39,129 bases of DNA, from the NCBI GenBank assembly GCA_024696945.1, contig JAILGF010000045.1:1-39129 (forward strand). The letters are read 5' to 3'. This stretch comes from Lachnospiraceae bacterium. Lineage in GTDB: Bacteria > Bacillota > Clostridia > Lachnospirales > Lachnospiraceae. Below are positions 8,749-16,121 of the stretch, piece after piece; within the stretch, counting starts at the first letter, position 1; every line of letters begins with the position of its first letter. The translations under genes and the position numbers were made by a program. The notes below the pieces were generated by a model. The model was not told where the DNA came from, ran no database searches, and worked only from the letters and a program-made list of their open reading frames with translations.

Positions 8749-10409
8749 TGGATGCTTCAAAATATGGGATCGGGTATTTCCCGGTTGATAAAAAGTATAA
8801 TAAGTGGGCTGATAAGGATCATATTGAGAAGCCTCCGGTCTGGTGCAGCGTCGATATGCGTGACGGGAACCAGAGTCTTGTCGTGCCTATGAATTTAAAG
8901 GAGAAGCTTGAATTCTATAAGGTTCTTCTTAAGGTGGGATTTAAAGAAATAGAAGTCGGATTCCCGGCCGCAAGTGAGACAGAATACGAGTTTTTGAGGG
9001 CACTTGTGGATAAAAAAATGATTCCTGATGATGTAACCGTTCAGGTCCTTACACAGTGCCGCGAACATATCATAAGGAAAACCTTTGATGCATGTAAGGG
9101 GATTCCAAATGCCATCATCCATTTTTACAATCCGACAAGTGTGGTTCAGCGTGAACAGGTATTTGAAAAATCCAAAGAAGAGATAAAGGCTATAGCGGTA
9201 GAAGGTGCACAGCTTGTAAAGAAGCTTGCCAAGGAAAGCAAGAGCAGGTTCAGATTTGAGTATTCCCCCGAATCCTTTACGGGAACGGAACCGGAGTATG
9301 CCCTTGAGGTATGCAATGCCGTACTGGACGTATTGGAGCCTTCGGAGGATAACAATGTTATCATCAACCTCCCCGCAACGGTGGAAATGAGCCTCCCGCA
9401 TGTATATGCCTCACAGATAGAGTTTATGAGCGAAAACCTGAAATACCGTGAATTTGTCACACTGTCCCTTCATGCACACAATGACCGCGGAACAGGTATA
9501 GCAGATACGGAGCTTGGACTCCTTGCAGGTGCGGACAGAGTTGAGGGAACTCTGTTCGGTAACGGAGAACGTACGGGAAATGCTGATATAGTTACATTAG
9601 CGCTTAATATGTACACTCATGGCATAGATCCCGGACTTGATCTCTCAAACCTGCTGAAGATACGCTATGAATATGAAAAATGTACCAGAATGCATATACA
9701 TGAAAGAATGCCTTATTCCGGTGACCTTGTATTTGCAGCCTTTTCCGGAAGCCATCAGGATGCGATTGCAAAGGGCATGCACTACAGGGTGCGCTACGAT
9801 TACTATCCGTGGAATGTCCCCTATATTCCCATTGATCCCTCGGATATCGGGCGCAGCTATGAGGCAGATGTTATACGTGTCAATTCCCAGTCCGGCAAGG
9901 GCGGTATAGGATATGTTTTAGAGAAGAATTTCGGCTATGTTCTTCCGGCAGATATGAGAGAGGCGTTCAGCTTCCTATGCAAAGGGATATCCGACAGGGA
10001 ACACCGGGAACTCGGCTCGCATGAAATACTGTCGCTTTTCACCGAGAATTATCTTGATCTTAAATGCGACATAACTATTTCCGACTATGAATTCATGCAG
10101 CATGGGAAGGATGTAAAAATATATGTTTCATTTGTTAAGGATGGGGAAGAAACGGCTGTTCAGGCTGACGGAAACGGACACTTGAGCGCCATAAGCAACG
10201 CGTTGAAGAAGTATACGGGAAAATCTTATATTCTTCAGGTATTTACACAGCACTCCATGCAGGGCCAGGGCTCACAGAGTGTCGCTGCCTCATATATAGG
10301 ACTGGAGAATGATCAGGGCGAAATGTTCTGGGGCGCCGGTACCGATACCGACGTCATCAAGGCAAGTGCAAACGCGTTATTGAACGCATTTTATAATATG
10401 ACAAAGTAA
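8745..10409 (+). CDS. leuA: 2-isopropylmalate synthase (long form)
   Basis: A 554-residue enzyme that condenses acetyl-CoA with 2-ketoisovalerate, the first committed step of leucine synthesis. The TIM-barrel catalytic domain (about 30-310) has VDMRDGNQSL (37-46) and the metal-binding HAHNDRGTG (from 243). The C-terminal part (about 425-554) fits the LeuA allosteric dimer domain that senses leucine. Length and N-terminal form match the long (yeast/Mycobacterium-like) LeuA type rather than the short E. coli type. The start overlaps the MATE stop by 4 nt; an in-frame ATG at 8748 directly follows. No leuB, leuC or leuD is in the window. No leucine T-box or leader peptide was seen before the cotranscribed MATE gene. 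Confidence 0.95.
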   Translation: MMDASKYGIGYFPVDKKYNKWADKDHIEKPPVWCSVDMRDGNQSLVVPMNLKEKLEFYKVLLKVGFKEIEVGFPAASETEYEFLRALVDKKMIPDDVTVQVLTQCREHIIRKTFDACKGIPNAIIHFYNPTSVVQREQVFEKSKEEIKAIAVEGAQLVKKLAKESKSRFRFEYSPESFTGTEPEYALEVCNAVLDVLEPSEDNNVIINLPATVEMSLPHVYASQIEFMSENLKYREFVTLSLHAHNDRGTGIADTELGLLAGADRVEGTLFGNGERTGNADIVTLALNMYTHGIDPGLDLSNLLKIRYEYEKCTRMHIHERMPYSGDLVFAAFSGSHQDAIAKGMHYRVRYDYYPWNVPYIPIDPSDIGRSYEADVIRVNSQSGKGGIGYVLEKNFGYVLPADMREAFSFLCKGISDREHRELGSHEILSLFTENYLDLKCDITISDYEFMQHGKDVKIYVSFVKDGEETAVQADGNGHLSAISNALKKYTGKSYILQVFTQHSMQGQGSQSVAASYIGLENDQGEMFWGAGTDTDVIKASANALLNAFYNMTK

Positions 10410-10429
10410 TCAGGGAAAGGATCGACGCA

Positions 10430-11245
10430 ATGTCTTCCGGTAATAAATACATCTTCTTTTCAGATCTGGACGATACCTTGCTCACAACAAAAAAAGAAGT
10501 ATCCCCCAAGACCTATGAGGCACTTAAAGCCTTTACCGACAGAGGGAATATCTTTGTTATATGCACGGGTCGAGGCTTGGACAGTGCTTTGAAGGTACAG
10601 AAAAAATACGGACTTGAATTTCCGAACAGCTTTATCGCCGCCTACAATGGGTGCCAGATATATGACTGTGATAAAAAAGAAACTATATTTAAGGTGGGTC
10701 TTGAGCTTTCTACAGTAAAAGAAATTTTTACAATGGCCGATGAATACGGAGTTTATGTACATACCTACAGTGATGAGTATATTCTTACCTCAAAGGATGA
10801 CGAAGAGATACAGGATTACCGTTCCAAGGTATCCACTCCGGTTCTCTTTTGTCCCGATCCGACGGAGCATCTGGACGGACCGCCATGTAAGGTTATCTGC
10901 ATTGAACTTCATGATCACGAAAAGCAGGAACGTTTCAGGATCGATGTAAACAAAAAGTACGGTGACATACTTGATACCATGTATTCATCACCGTACTATC
11001 TTGAACTTATTCCAAAGGGGTTCGGCAAAGGAACCGCCGTTCACGAGCTTGCAAAACATCTGAATATCCCGATAGAAAATACTATTGCCGCCGGAGATGC
11101 CGAAAACGATAACAGCATGCTTATAGAAGCGGGACTCGGCATAGCAATGTTAAATGCCCAGGAATCTACTCTGGCCTGTGCGGATGTTGTTACACAAACC
11201 GATTGTGACCATGACGGGCTGGTTCCGTTCCTTCTCAGAACTTAA
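10430..11245 (+). CDS. Cof-type HAD-IIB family phosphatase
   Basis: A 271-residue cytosolic hydrolase of the HAD superfamily, Cof/YidA-like type. Motif I is SDLDDTLL (11-18, with the nucleophile Asp12 and Asp14), motif II is in FVICTGRGL, and motif IV is GDAENDNSML (about 222-231), preceded by LIPKGFGKGTA with the motif III Lys. A type IIB cap lies in the middle. Such enzymes dephosphorylate sugar phosphates, flavin precursors or similar small molecules; the substrate cannot be read from sequence. GGAAAGGA lies 9 nt before the ATG, 20 nt after leuA, so it is probably the last gene of this operon. It overlaps the convergent flavin-barrel gene by 11 nt at the 3' end. Confidence 0.93.
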   Translation: MSSGNKYIFFSDLDDTLLTTKKEVSPKTYEALKAFTDRGNIFVICTGRGLDSALKVQKKYGLEFPNSFIAAYNGCQIYDCDKKETIFKVGLELSTVKEIFTMADEYGVYVHTYSDEYILTSKDDEEIQDYRSKVSTPVLFCPDPTEHLDGPPCKVICIELHDHEKQERFRIDVNKKYGDILDTMYSSPYYLELIPKGFGKGTAVHELAKHLNIPIENTIAAGDAENDNSMLIEAGLGIAMLNAQESTLACADVVTQTDCDHDGLVPFLLRT

Positions 11246-11633
11246 TTGTTCTCGGGGCTCCTCCGAATGAAGCGAAAACAGCCTCTGCATCTTCAAAATA
11301 AAGAACCTCTGAGTTGTCATCATCCTCTGAGTACATTCCTCTTAAGTGAGGGTAATTGTCAAGCATATGCTTCTTTGCTTCACGTCTGTCGTCAGATATG
11401 AGCTTGCCGGAAACACGGAGCCATGTTCCCGAAGGGCCGTCAAAGCAGCATATTTCTGCCTTGGGGTTCTTGTGGAGCTGCTTGGAGCATTCCTTAACCT
11501 TTCCGGTCTGGATATAGAGCTTGCCCTCAAAAATATCAACCGTTCCGAAGGGACGTACCCTGGGCTGATCTCCGTCAACCGTTGCTAAATAATATGTTCC
11601 GCATTTCTTTAAAAAATCATAAACCTCTTGCAT
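11235..11633 (-). CDS. Pyridoxamine 5'-phosphate oxidase family (flavin split-barrel) protein
   Basis: A 132-residue protein of the PNPOx-like FMN split-barrel family. It shows CGTYYLATVDGDQPRVRPFG at the N-terminus, then LYIQTGKVKECSKQL and a C-terminal VFASFGGAPRTIKF; these are typical of small FMN- or F420-binding oxidoreductases of unknown substrate in clostridia. It is too short and lacks the C-terminal dimerisation region of true PdxH, so vitamin B6 synthesis is unlikely. The ribosome site AAAGGGAG precedes the ATG on the minus strand. Its own promoter is at 11688-11716. Its last 11 nt overlap the end of the HAD gene. Confidence 0.9.
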   Translation of the reverse strand: MQEVYDFLKKCGTYYLATVDGDQPRVRPFGTVDIFEGKLYIQTGKVKECSKQLHKNPKAEICCFDGPSGTWLRVSGKLISDDRREAKKHMLDNYPHLRGMYSEDDDNSEVLYFEDAEAVFASFGGAPRTIKF

Positions 11634-11687
11634 TTATTTATCTCCCTTTCCGAAAGCATGAAATCGGTATCTTTGCCTTCTTTATAT

Positions 11688-11716
11688 AGTATAAAGTTTT
11701 TTACTTTCGGAATCAA
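11688..11716 (-). promoter_or_regulatory. Minus-strand promoter of the flavin split-barrel gene
   Basis: On the minus strand TTGATT (11716-11711), 17-bp spacer, TATACT (11693-11688). It points at the ATG at 11633. The copies of CCGAAAG/CTTTCGG at 11650-11656 and 11704-11710 form a 7-bp inverted repeat around the -10 region. Confidence 0.7.
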
Positions 11717-11868
11717 GTGTTTTTTCTCACCGATCTAATAACTGGGTTAAAGAATCTAATATTTATTAATTTTATTGGTGAACTAAGGATTAATCTGTGT
11801 TATCATTAGTTGGGGTAAAACATGATCTTGACCCGGTATCATTGCTTTTAATATGAAAGGAGCATAAC

Positions 11869-13134
11869 ATGAAAAAGAGAAAGAAGAGCAGATTTTCGAT
11901 CAAACCCATCATATGCCTGTTTTTACTGGCAGTATGCATTATCATCACATCCGCAGTTACGGCCCATGCCGCAGGTAAGAAGACGGTAAGAGTTACCACA
12001 CAGGACGAGCTTATTGCGGCAATCAACAATTCCGAGGTCGGCACCATTATTTTCAGAAGTGAGACCCATGATTCCGTAACCATCCCTTCTAACAAGAATG
12101 CCAAATCTAAGAAACTGGAAATATACGCCTACAATTCGAGCGTTACCAATAAGGCAAAATACAAATACATTACCATAAAAAGTGTAATGTCATACAAGGA
12201 AGAAGTTTCCGGAAACACTATAGAAATACCTACATATTATCTTTCACAGCTGGAACTTGCCAAAAAGAAAAGCATTAAGAAGCTCGTGCTTACAGGCTTT
12301 AACGGATTTGAAGCAACGGATATGTATAGTGTAATCCGCAAGGGAGCAAAGATAAAGAATATCGTTTATAAAAATTACAACGGTACTGCAAAGCTGGACA
12401 AGTCTTCAAGAACACTGACTTTTGAAGCAGATGCATTCGAATGGGGAGAACCCACCGTGGTTGTCATGACCTTCGATAAATCCGGAAGAATGATCGGCAG
12501 GACGGAAGATTATGAAAGTGAATATGAGCATGATGCCGGATATACATATAAATATGACAAGAACGGTAATCTGCTGGAAGCAACCGGATATGCGGAGTAC
12601 GAAGAAGGTGTGACGGAGGTGGAAGCCAGAATCTGCACGTATGATAAAAAGAATAGATTAACCTCCTCTTATACCCGCGGCAGATATTCCGCAATCTGTT
12701 CCTGTGTTTCATATTATTACGATTCAAAGGGAAGGCTGATCCGCGTTGCGTCGGAGGGTCAGACCATAGACGGAGATAAATTTGAGGATAGTAATTATAA
12801 TTCAATCGTTGAATATGCTTATGATAAAAAGGGAAGAACTGTAAAACGGACCGTAGAAAACGCTGAATATTCCGAAACCGACGAATATGAATATAATGAG
12901 CTCGGGTATTTAGTGACAGAAAAAGAAACTAATTCAAATTATCCCGGTAAATATGCATTAACTACCAACACCTATGACGAAAGAGGCGATCAGGTTAAGA
13001 GCGTATACATGGACAGGGACGGTGAGATAAGCACTTCCGAGACTGTTTATGATGAAAACGGCGAGTGGATAGAGAGTGTTTGGACATATCCCGATGGTGA
13101 GCAATATGTATATAAGCCCGGGATGGCAGGATGA
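11869..13134 (+). CDS. Secreted protein with YD/RHS-like repeats, unknown function
   Basis: A 421-residue protein with a basic N-terminus, a signal peptide (about 1-34, ending TAHA) and no other membrane segment. Residues about 37-165 form a region beginning VRVTTQDELIAAINN that resembles the start of a right-handed beta-helix domain. Residues about 195-415 hold repeated units of the form YDkkGRlixxxxxxx: TYDKKNRLTSS, YYDSKGRLIRV, AYDKKGRTVKR, EYNELGYLVTE and TYDERGDQVKS, resembling YD repeats of RHS and wall-associated proteins. This suggests an extracellular beta-rich, possibly carbohydrate-binding protein. It has no LPXTG-like tail or toxin domain. GAAAGGAG precedes the ATG. It appears to be monocistronic. 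The function is not known. Confidence 0.78.
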   Translation: MKKRKKSRFSIKPIICLFLLAVCIIITSAVTAHAAGKKTVRVTTQDELIAAINNSEVGTIIFRSETHDSVTIPSNKNAKSKKLEIYAYNSSVTNKAKYKYITIKSVMSYKEEVSGNTIEIPTYYLSQLELAKKKSIKKLVLTGFNGFEATDMYSVIRKGAKIKNIVYKNYNGTAKLDKSSRTLTFEADAFEWGEPTVVVMTFDKSGRMIGRTEDYESEYEHDAGYTYKYDKNGNLLEATGYAEYEEGVTEVEARICTYDKKNRLTSSYTRGRYSAICSCVSYYYDSKGRLIRVASEGQTIDGDKFEDSNYNSIVEYAYDKKGRTVKRTVENAEYSETDEYEYNELGYLVTEKETNSNYPGKYALTTNTYDERGDQVKSVYMDRDGEISTSETVYDENGEWIESVWTYPDGEQYVYKPGMAG

Positions 13135-13242
13135 AATATACTGACAATAAAAAGTAACAATAAATAGTGTCAGTAAAAACAAAGAATAGTTTTTGAAAAC
13201 AGAACATCTTAATAGAAAATTTATAATTGAATAATAAAATTG

Positions 13243-13269
13243 TTAGCACTCACCTCTTGACAGTGCTAA
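13243..13269 (+). promoter_or_regulatory. CIRCE operator (HrcA-binding site)
   Basis: TTAGCACTC, 9 nt, CAGTGCTAA: the CIRCE inverted repeat (TTAGCACTC-N9-GAGTGCTAA) with one mismatch. It overlaps the -35 of the hsp20 promoter, so HrcA binding should block transcription until heat stress. Confidence 0.93.
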
Positions 13270-13285
13270 CAATCGGTGATATAAT
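13257..13285 (+). promoter_or_regulatory. Sigma-A promoter of hsp20, embedded in CIRCE
   Basis: TTGACA (13257-13262), 17-bp spacer, TATAAT (13280-13285): a perfect consensus. The -35 box lies inside the CIRCE element. The predicted 5' UTR is about 120 nt and contains a GGGGC (13320-13324) / GCCCC (13337-13341) hairpin with a purine-rich 12-nt loop. Confidence 0.92.
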
Positions 13286-13415
13286 GCGGTTAGAACAAAG
13301 GAAGAGAGGAAATTCCGGAGGGGCAAAAAGAAAAGAGCCCCGGGAAAGATTCTCAAGTCCGATGCTCCAGAACATATAGTTTAAATATTTCATATGTGTA
13401 AAGGAGGAATGACCT

Positions 13416-13871
13416 ATGTTGTATCCTAGTATTTTTAACAAAAACTTATTTGATGACCTGATGGATTTTGAATTCCCGACATTCGGAGAGTTTGAAGACG
13501 TTGACAAGAAGCTCTACGGAAAGCATGCTGCTCACGTAATGAAGACAGATGTGAAGGAGCATGACGATAAATACGAAGTAGATATTGACCTGCCCGGCTT
13601 CAAGAAGGATGAGATCAAGCTTGAACTCCAGAATGGCTATTTGACAATAGCTGCCGCTAAGGGAGTTGACAAGGAAGAGAAGGATAAGAAGGGCAAACTT
13701 ATCCGTCAGGAGCGTTATTCAGGTTCTATGCAGAGAAGCTTCTTCGTTGGTAAGGCTGTAACCGAGGAAGATATCAAGGCTAAGTTTGAGGATGGTGTTC
13801 TTAAACTCGATATCCCTAAGAAGGAAGCACCTAAGGTACCTGAGAAGAAGACCATAATGATCGAAGGATAA
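13416..13871 (+). CDS. Hsp20/alpha-crystallin family small heat shock protein
   Basis: A 151-residue ATP-independent holdase chaperone. The short N-terminal arm (1 to about 38) is followed by an alpha-crystallin domain (about 40-135) with KTDVKEHDDKYEVDIDLPGF, then LELQNGYLTI, ERYSGSMQRSF and FEDGVLKLDIPKK, all typical of the family. AAGGAGG (13401-13407) supports the ATG at 13416; an earlier ATG at 13408 is out of frame and soon stops. It is transcribed alone between the CIRCE promoter and a strong terminator. HrcA control of an sHSP is less usual than of groESL or dnaK. Confidence 0.96.
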   Translation: MLYPSIFNKNLFDDLMDFEFPTFGEFEDVDKKLYGKHAAHVMKTDVKEHDDKYEVDIDLPGFKKDEIKLELQNGYLTIAAAKGVDKEEKDKKGKLIRQERYSGSMQRSFFVGKAVTEEDIKAKFEDGVLKLDIPKKEAPKVPEKKTIMIEG

Positions 13872-13888
13872 CACTTTGGCCGATAACC

Positions 13889-13939
13889 AATCCCTTGGGC
13901 TGATGGGACGATCCGTCAGCCCAAGGGATTTTTGTTTTA
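13889..13939 (+). terminator. Intrinsic terminator of hsp20
   Basis: AATCCCTTGGGCTGA (13889-13903) pairs with TCAGCCCAAGGGATT (13916-13930) in a 15-bp perfect stem, followed by TTTTTGTTTT. Confidence 0.94.
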
Positions 13940-13957
13940 AGAGTTGAATATTTATGC

Positions 13958-13986
13958 TTGACAAATGTGTTAGCTGAGGGTATACT
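13958..13986 (+). promoter_or_regulatory. Sigma-A promoter of the aromatic amino acid operon
   Basis: TTGACA (13958-13963), 17-bp spacer, TATACT (13981-13986). Transcription should start near 13993, about 48 nt before the leader peptide ATG. CTTTTCAC (13985-13992) and GTGAAAAG (14024-14031) form an 8-bp inverted repeat across the start region. Confidence 0.9.
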
Positions 13987-14040
13987 TTTCACCATAGCGG
14001 AAACGGATATACTGTTTTCAAAAGTGAAAAGGACAGAAAA

Positions 14041-14106
14041 ATGAAAAATTCATATTCAAACGCATCATATTTTTACTTTTATTATTACTTTACTTATAAC
14101 AGGTAA
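14041..14106 (+). CDS. Tyr/Phe-rich leader peptide of the aro operon attenuator
   Basis: A 21-codon reading frame (ATG 14041, TAA 14104) preceded by the ribosome site AAAAGGA (14027-14033) at 7-nt spacing. Seven of 21 residues are Tyr and three are Phe, with the run SYFYFYYYFTY at residues 9-19. This is the hallmark of a leader peptide that senses charged tRNA-Tyr and tRNA-Phe by ribosome stalling. Its stop codon overlaps the first base of the antiterminator arm, and its Tyr16-Thr18 codons form the 5' arm of a pause hairpin. The genes downstream make DAHP, prephenate-derived tyrosine precursors and chorismate, which fits the sensed amino acids. Too short to appear in ordinary ORF calls. Confidence 0.9.
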   Translation: MKNSYSNASYFYFYYYFTYNR

Positions 14107-14192
14107 GGTTAATTTGTGATGCGGATGTACATGAAGAAATATGATTCATGAATTGAATGCGGAGCAGATTAACCTGCCCCGCATATTTTTTT
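14087..14192 (+). promoter_or_regulatory. Ribosome-mediated transcription attenuator (pause hairpin, antiterminator, terminator)
   Basis: Three mutually exclusive pairings are visible. Pause hairpin: 14087-14093 (ACTTTAC) with 14103-14109 (GTAAGGT), 7 bp. Antiterminator: 14106-14116 (AGGTTAATTTG) with 14165-14175 (CAGATTAACCT), 11 bp with one G-T. Terminator: 14157-14167 (ATGCGGAGCAG) with 14174-14184 (CTGCCCCGCAT), 10 of 11 bp, loop ATTAAC, then seven T. A ribosome stalled on the Tyr codons would cover the 5' arm of the pause hairpin and allow the antiterminator. A ribosome reaching the stop would cover the antiterminator arm and allow the terminator. No T-box features such as the specifier loop or TGGNACCGCG were seen. 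Confidence 0.88.
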
Positions 14193-14250
14193 AAATCTAT
14201 TTGATGGATGTATAGTTTCGAATGTAGCTCAAGAAAGGAAGGCATAAAAA

Positions 14251-15252
14251 ATGATTGTAGTTTTGAAAAAAGAGGCAAGCAAGGCAAAAGAGGAACAGCT
14301 TATCGAATGGCTTAAGGGAATGGGTCTGGGCATCCATATCTCTGTAGGTGAATACCAGACCGTTCTGGGACTTATAGGAGATACCAGCAAGGTTGATATG
14401 GATCTTATCGGAAGTCTTGATATAGTGGATTCTGTAAAACGCGTTACCGATACGTTTAAATGTGTTAACCGTCAGTTCCACCCGGACGATACGGTTGTAA
14501 AGGTCGGCGACGTTAAGATCGGCGGCGGAAATTTTGCCATGATAGCCGGTCCCTGTTCTGTTGAGTCCGAATCACAGATAGTTGAGGTAGCCAAAGCAGT
14601 AAAGGAGGCGGGAGCCAATCTCTTAAGAGGAGGTGCATTTAAACCCCGTACCTCTCCTTACGATTTCCAAGGGTTAAAGGCAGAGGGACTGGAGCTTTTA
14701 AAGATAGCAAGGAAGGAAACCGGGCTTCCTATAGTAACTGAGATCATGAGCGTATCCGATCTTCCTTTGTTTGAGGACGTGGATGTTCTCCAGGTAGGAG
14801 CCCGCAACATGCAGAACTTCGATCTGCTGAAGGAGCTTGGAGCTACCGGAAAACCCATCCTTTTAAAAAGAGGACTTGCAAATACCTTAAAGGAGCTTCT
14901 GATGAGTGCCGAGTACATTATGGCAAGCGGAAACGAGCAGGTTATACTCTGTGAAAGAGGTATCCGTACTTACAGCGATTATATGAGAAATACGCTTGAT
15001 CTTTCAGCGGTTCCCATGCTACATGAACTTTCACACCTTCCGGTTATTGTTGATCCGAGCCATGCAACCGGTATTGCAAGGATGGTTCCTCCGATGGCAC
15101 TTTCCGCAGCAGCGTGCGGTGCAGACGGACTTATCATAGAAGTCCATAACGATCCGATCCATGCCCTCTGCGACGGTGCTCAAAGCTTAAGACCTGAGGA
15201 GTATGCTGAACTCGTTGTGAAAGTGAACGCAGTAAGGGAAGCAATTAAATAG
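14251..15252 (+). CDS. aroF: 3-deoxy-7-phosphoheptulonate (DAHP) synthase, type I-beta
   Basis: A 333-residue enzyme that joins phosphoenolpyruvate and erythrose-4-phosphate, the first step of the shikimate pathway. The N-terminal ferredoxin-like regulatory domain (1 to about 70, MIVVLKKEASKAKEEQL) resembles that of Thermotoga DAHP synthase, where it mediates feedback by Tyr or Phe. The KDPG-aldolase-like barrel (about 85-333) has GPCSVES (from about 100), GGAFKPRTSPYDFQG and the C-terminal DPSHATG. GAAAGGAAGG supports the ATG. It is the first structural gene after the leader attenuator. tyrA follows after 19 nt. Confidence 0.95.
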   Translation: MIVVLKKEASKAKEEQLIEWLKGMGLGIHISVGEYQTVLGLIGDTSKVDMDLIGSLDIVDSVKRVTDTFKCVNRQFHPDDTVVKVGDVKIGGGNFAMIAGPCSVESESQIVEVAKAVKEAGANLLRGGAFKPRTSPYDFQGLKAEGLELLKIARKETGLPIVTEIMSVSDLPLFEDVDVLQVGARNMQNFDLLKELGATGKPILLKRGLANTLKELLMSAEYIMASGNEQVILCERGIRTYSDYMRNTLDLSAVPMLHELSHLPVIVDPSHATGIARMVPPMALSAAACGADGLIIEVHNDPIHALCDGAQSLRPEEYAELVVKVNAVREAIK

Positions 15253-15271
15253 GTAATCGGAGGTTGTTGTC

Positions 15272-16102
15272 ATGACATTAGGAGTTGTGGGCCTCGGCTT
15301 GATAGGAGGCTCGTTTGCAAAAGCATATCATGCAGCGGGAGAAAAGGTTCTTGCAAAAGAAGTGGACAGATCTGTTTTGGGATTTGCAGAGCTTTCGGAT
15401 GCGGTTGATGGTGAGCTTACAAAGGATAATATCGGGGAATGCGACCTGATACTTATCTGCGTATATCCTCAGGCGGTTATTGATTTTTTAGAGGAGATGG
15501 GACCGTTCATAGGAAAGCATCCTGTAGTGATCGATTGCTGCGGAACAAAGCGTGTTCCTATGTACGAGGGAGTAAAGATAGCTGAGAAATACGGCTTCCT
15601 CTACATCGGCGGACATCCCATGGCAGGAACCCAGTTTTCAGGCTTTAAATATGCGAAGGAAACCTTGTTTAAGGGAGCACCCATGGTCATAGTGCCTCCG
15701 GAATTCGATAATATTGTTCTTCTTGACAGGGTTAAGGAGCTTCTTGCACCCGCAGGATTCAGGAAGATTACAGTTACCACGGCCGAAAAGCATGATGAGA
15801 TGATAGCATTTACATCACAGTTGGCACATGTTGTTTCAAACGCATACGTTAAGAGCCCCACGGCATTAAAACATAAGGGCTTTTCGGCAGGCAGCTACAA
15901 GGATATGACAAGGGTTGCGTGGCTTAATCCGCAGATGTGGGCTGAGCTTTTCCTTGACAATAAGGAATATCTGATAAATGAAATAGATCTTCTTATAAAG
16001 AATCTTACCGAATATCGCGATGCCATTGAAAAGGATGACAGGGATTATCTGATCAAGCTTCTCGATGACGGAAAGAAACGTAAAGAAGAAGTGGACGGTT
16101 AA
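15272..16102 (+). CDS. tyrA: Prephenate dehydrogenase
   Basis: A 276-residue NAD(P)-dependent enzyme that oxidatively decarboxylates prephenate to 4-hydroxyphenylpyruvate, the precursor of tyrosine. The Rossmann fold starts at once with GVVGLGLIGGS (residues 3-13). The catalytic region contains YIGGHPMAGTQFSGF and the helical C-terminal half contains TSQLAHVVSNAYV, both family-typical. There is no ACT domain or chorismate mutase domain, so it is a stand-alone TyrA, and any feedback would have to act elsewhere (for instance the leader or AroF). CGGAGGT lies 7 nt before the ATG. It explains why the leader carries more Tyr than Phe codons. Confidence 0.95.
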   Translation: MTLGVVGLGLIGGSFAKAYHAAGEKVLAKEVDRSVLGFAELSDAVDGELTKDNIGECDLILICVYPQAVIDFLEEMGPFIGKHPVVIDCCGTKRVPMYEGVKIAEKYGFLYIGGHPMAGTQFSGFKYAKETLFKGAPMVIVPPEFDNIVLLDRVKELLAPAGFRKITVTTAEKHDEMIAFTSQLAHVVSNAYVKSPTALKHKGFSAGSYKDMTRVAWLNPQMWAELFLDNKEYLINEIDLLIKNLTEYRDAIEKDDRDYLIKLLDDGKKRKEEVDG

Positions 16103-16121
16103 GAGAAGAGGACGATTGTAT

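Noticed and set aside
13139..13175. Terminator after the YD-repeat protein gene
   Set aside because: TACTGACA and TGTCAGTA can pair, but the loop is 21 nt and no T-run follows, so terminator function cannot be supported.
13993..14250. T-box or known riboswitch in the aro leader
   Set aside because: No specifier stem, no TGGNACCGCG-type motif and no known aptamer core were seen; the Tyr-rich ORF with alternative hairpins explains the region.
16065..16121. Upstream extension of aroB into tyrA
   Set aside because: It encodes a basic stretch not expected in AroB; the ATG at 16122 has a ribosome site and gives the usual N-terminus.
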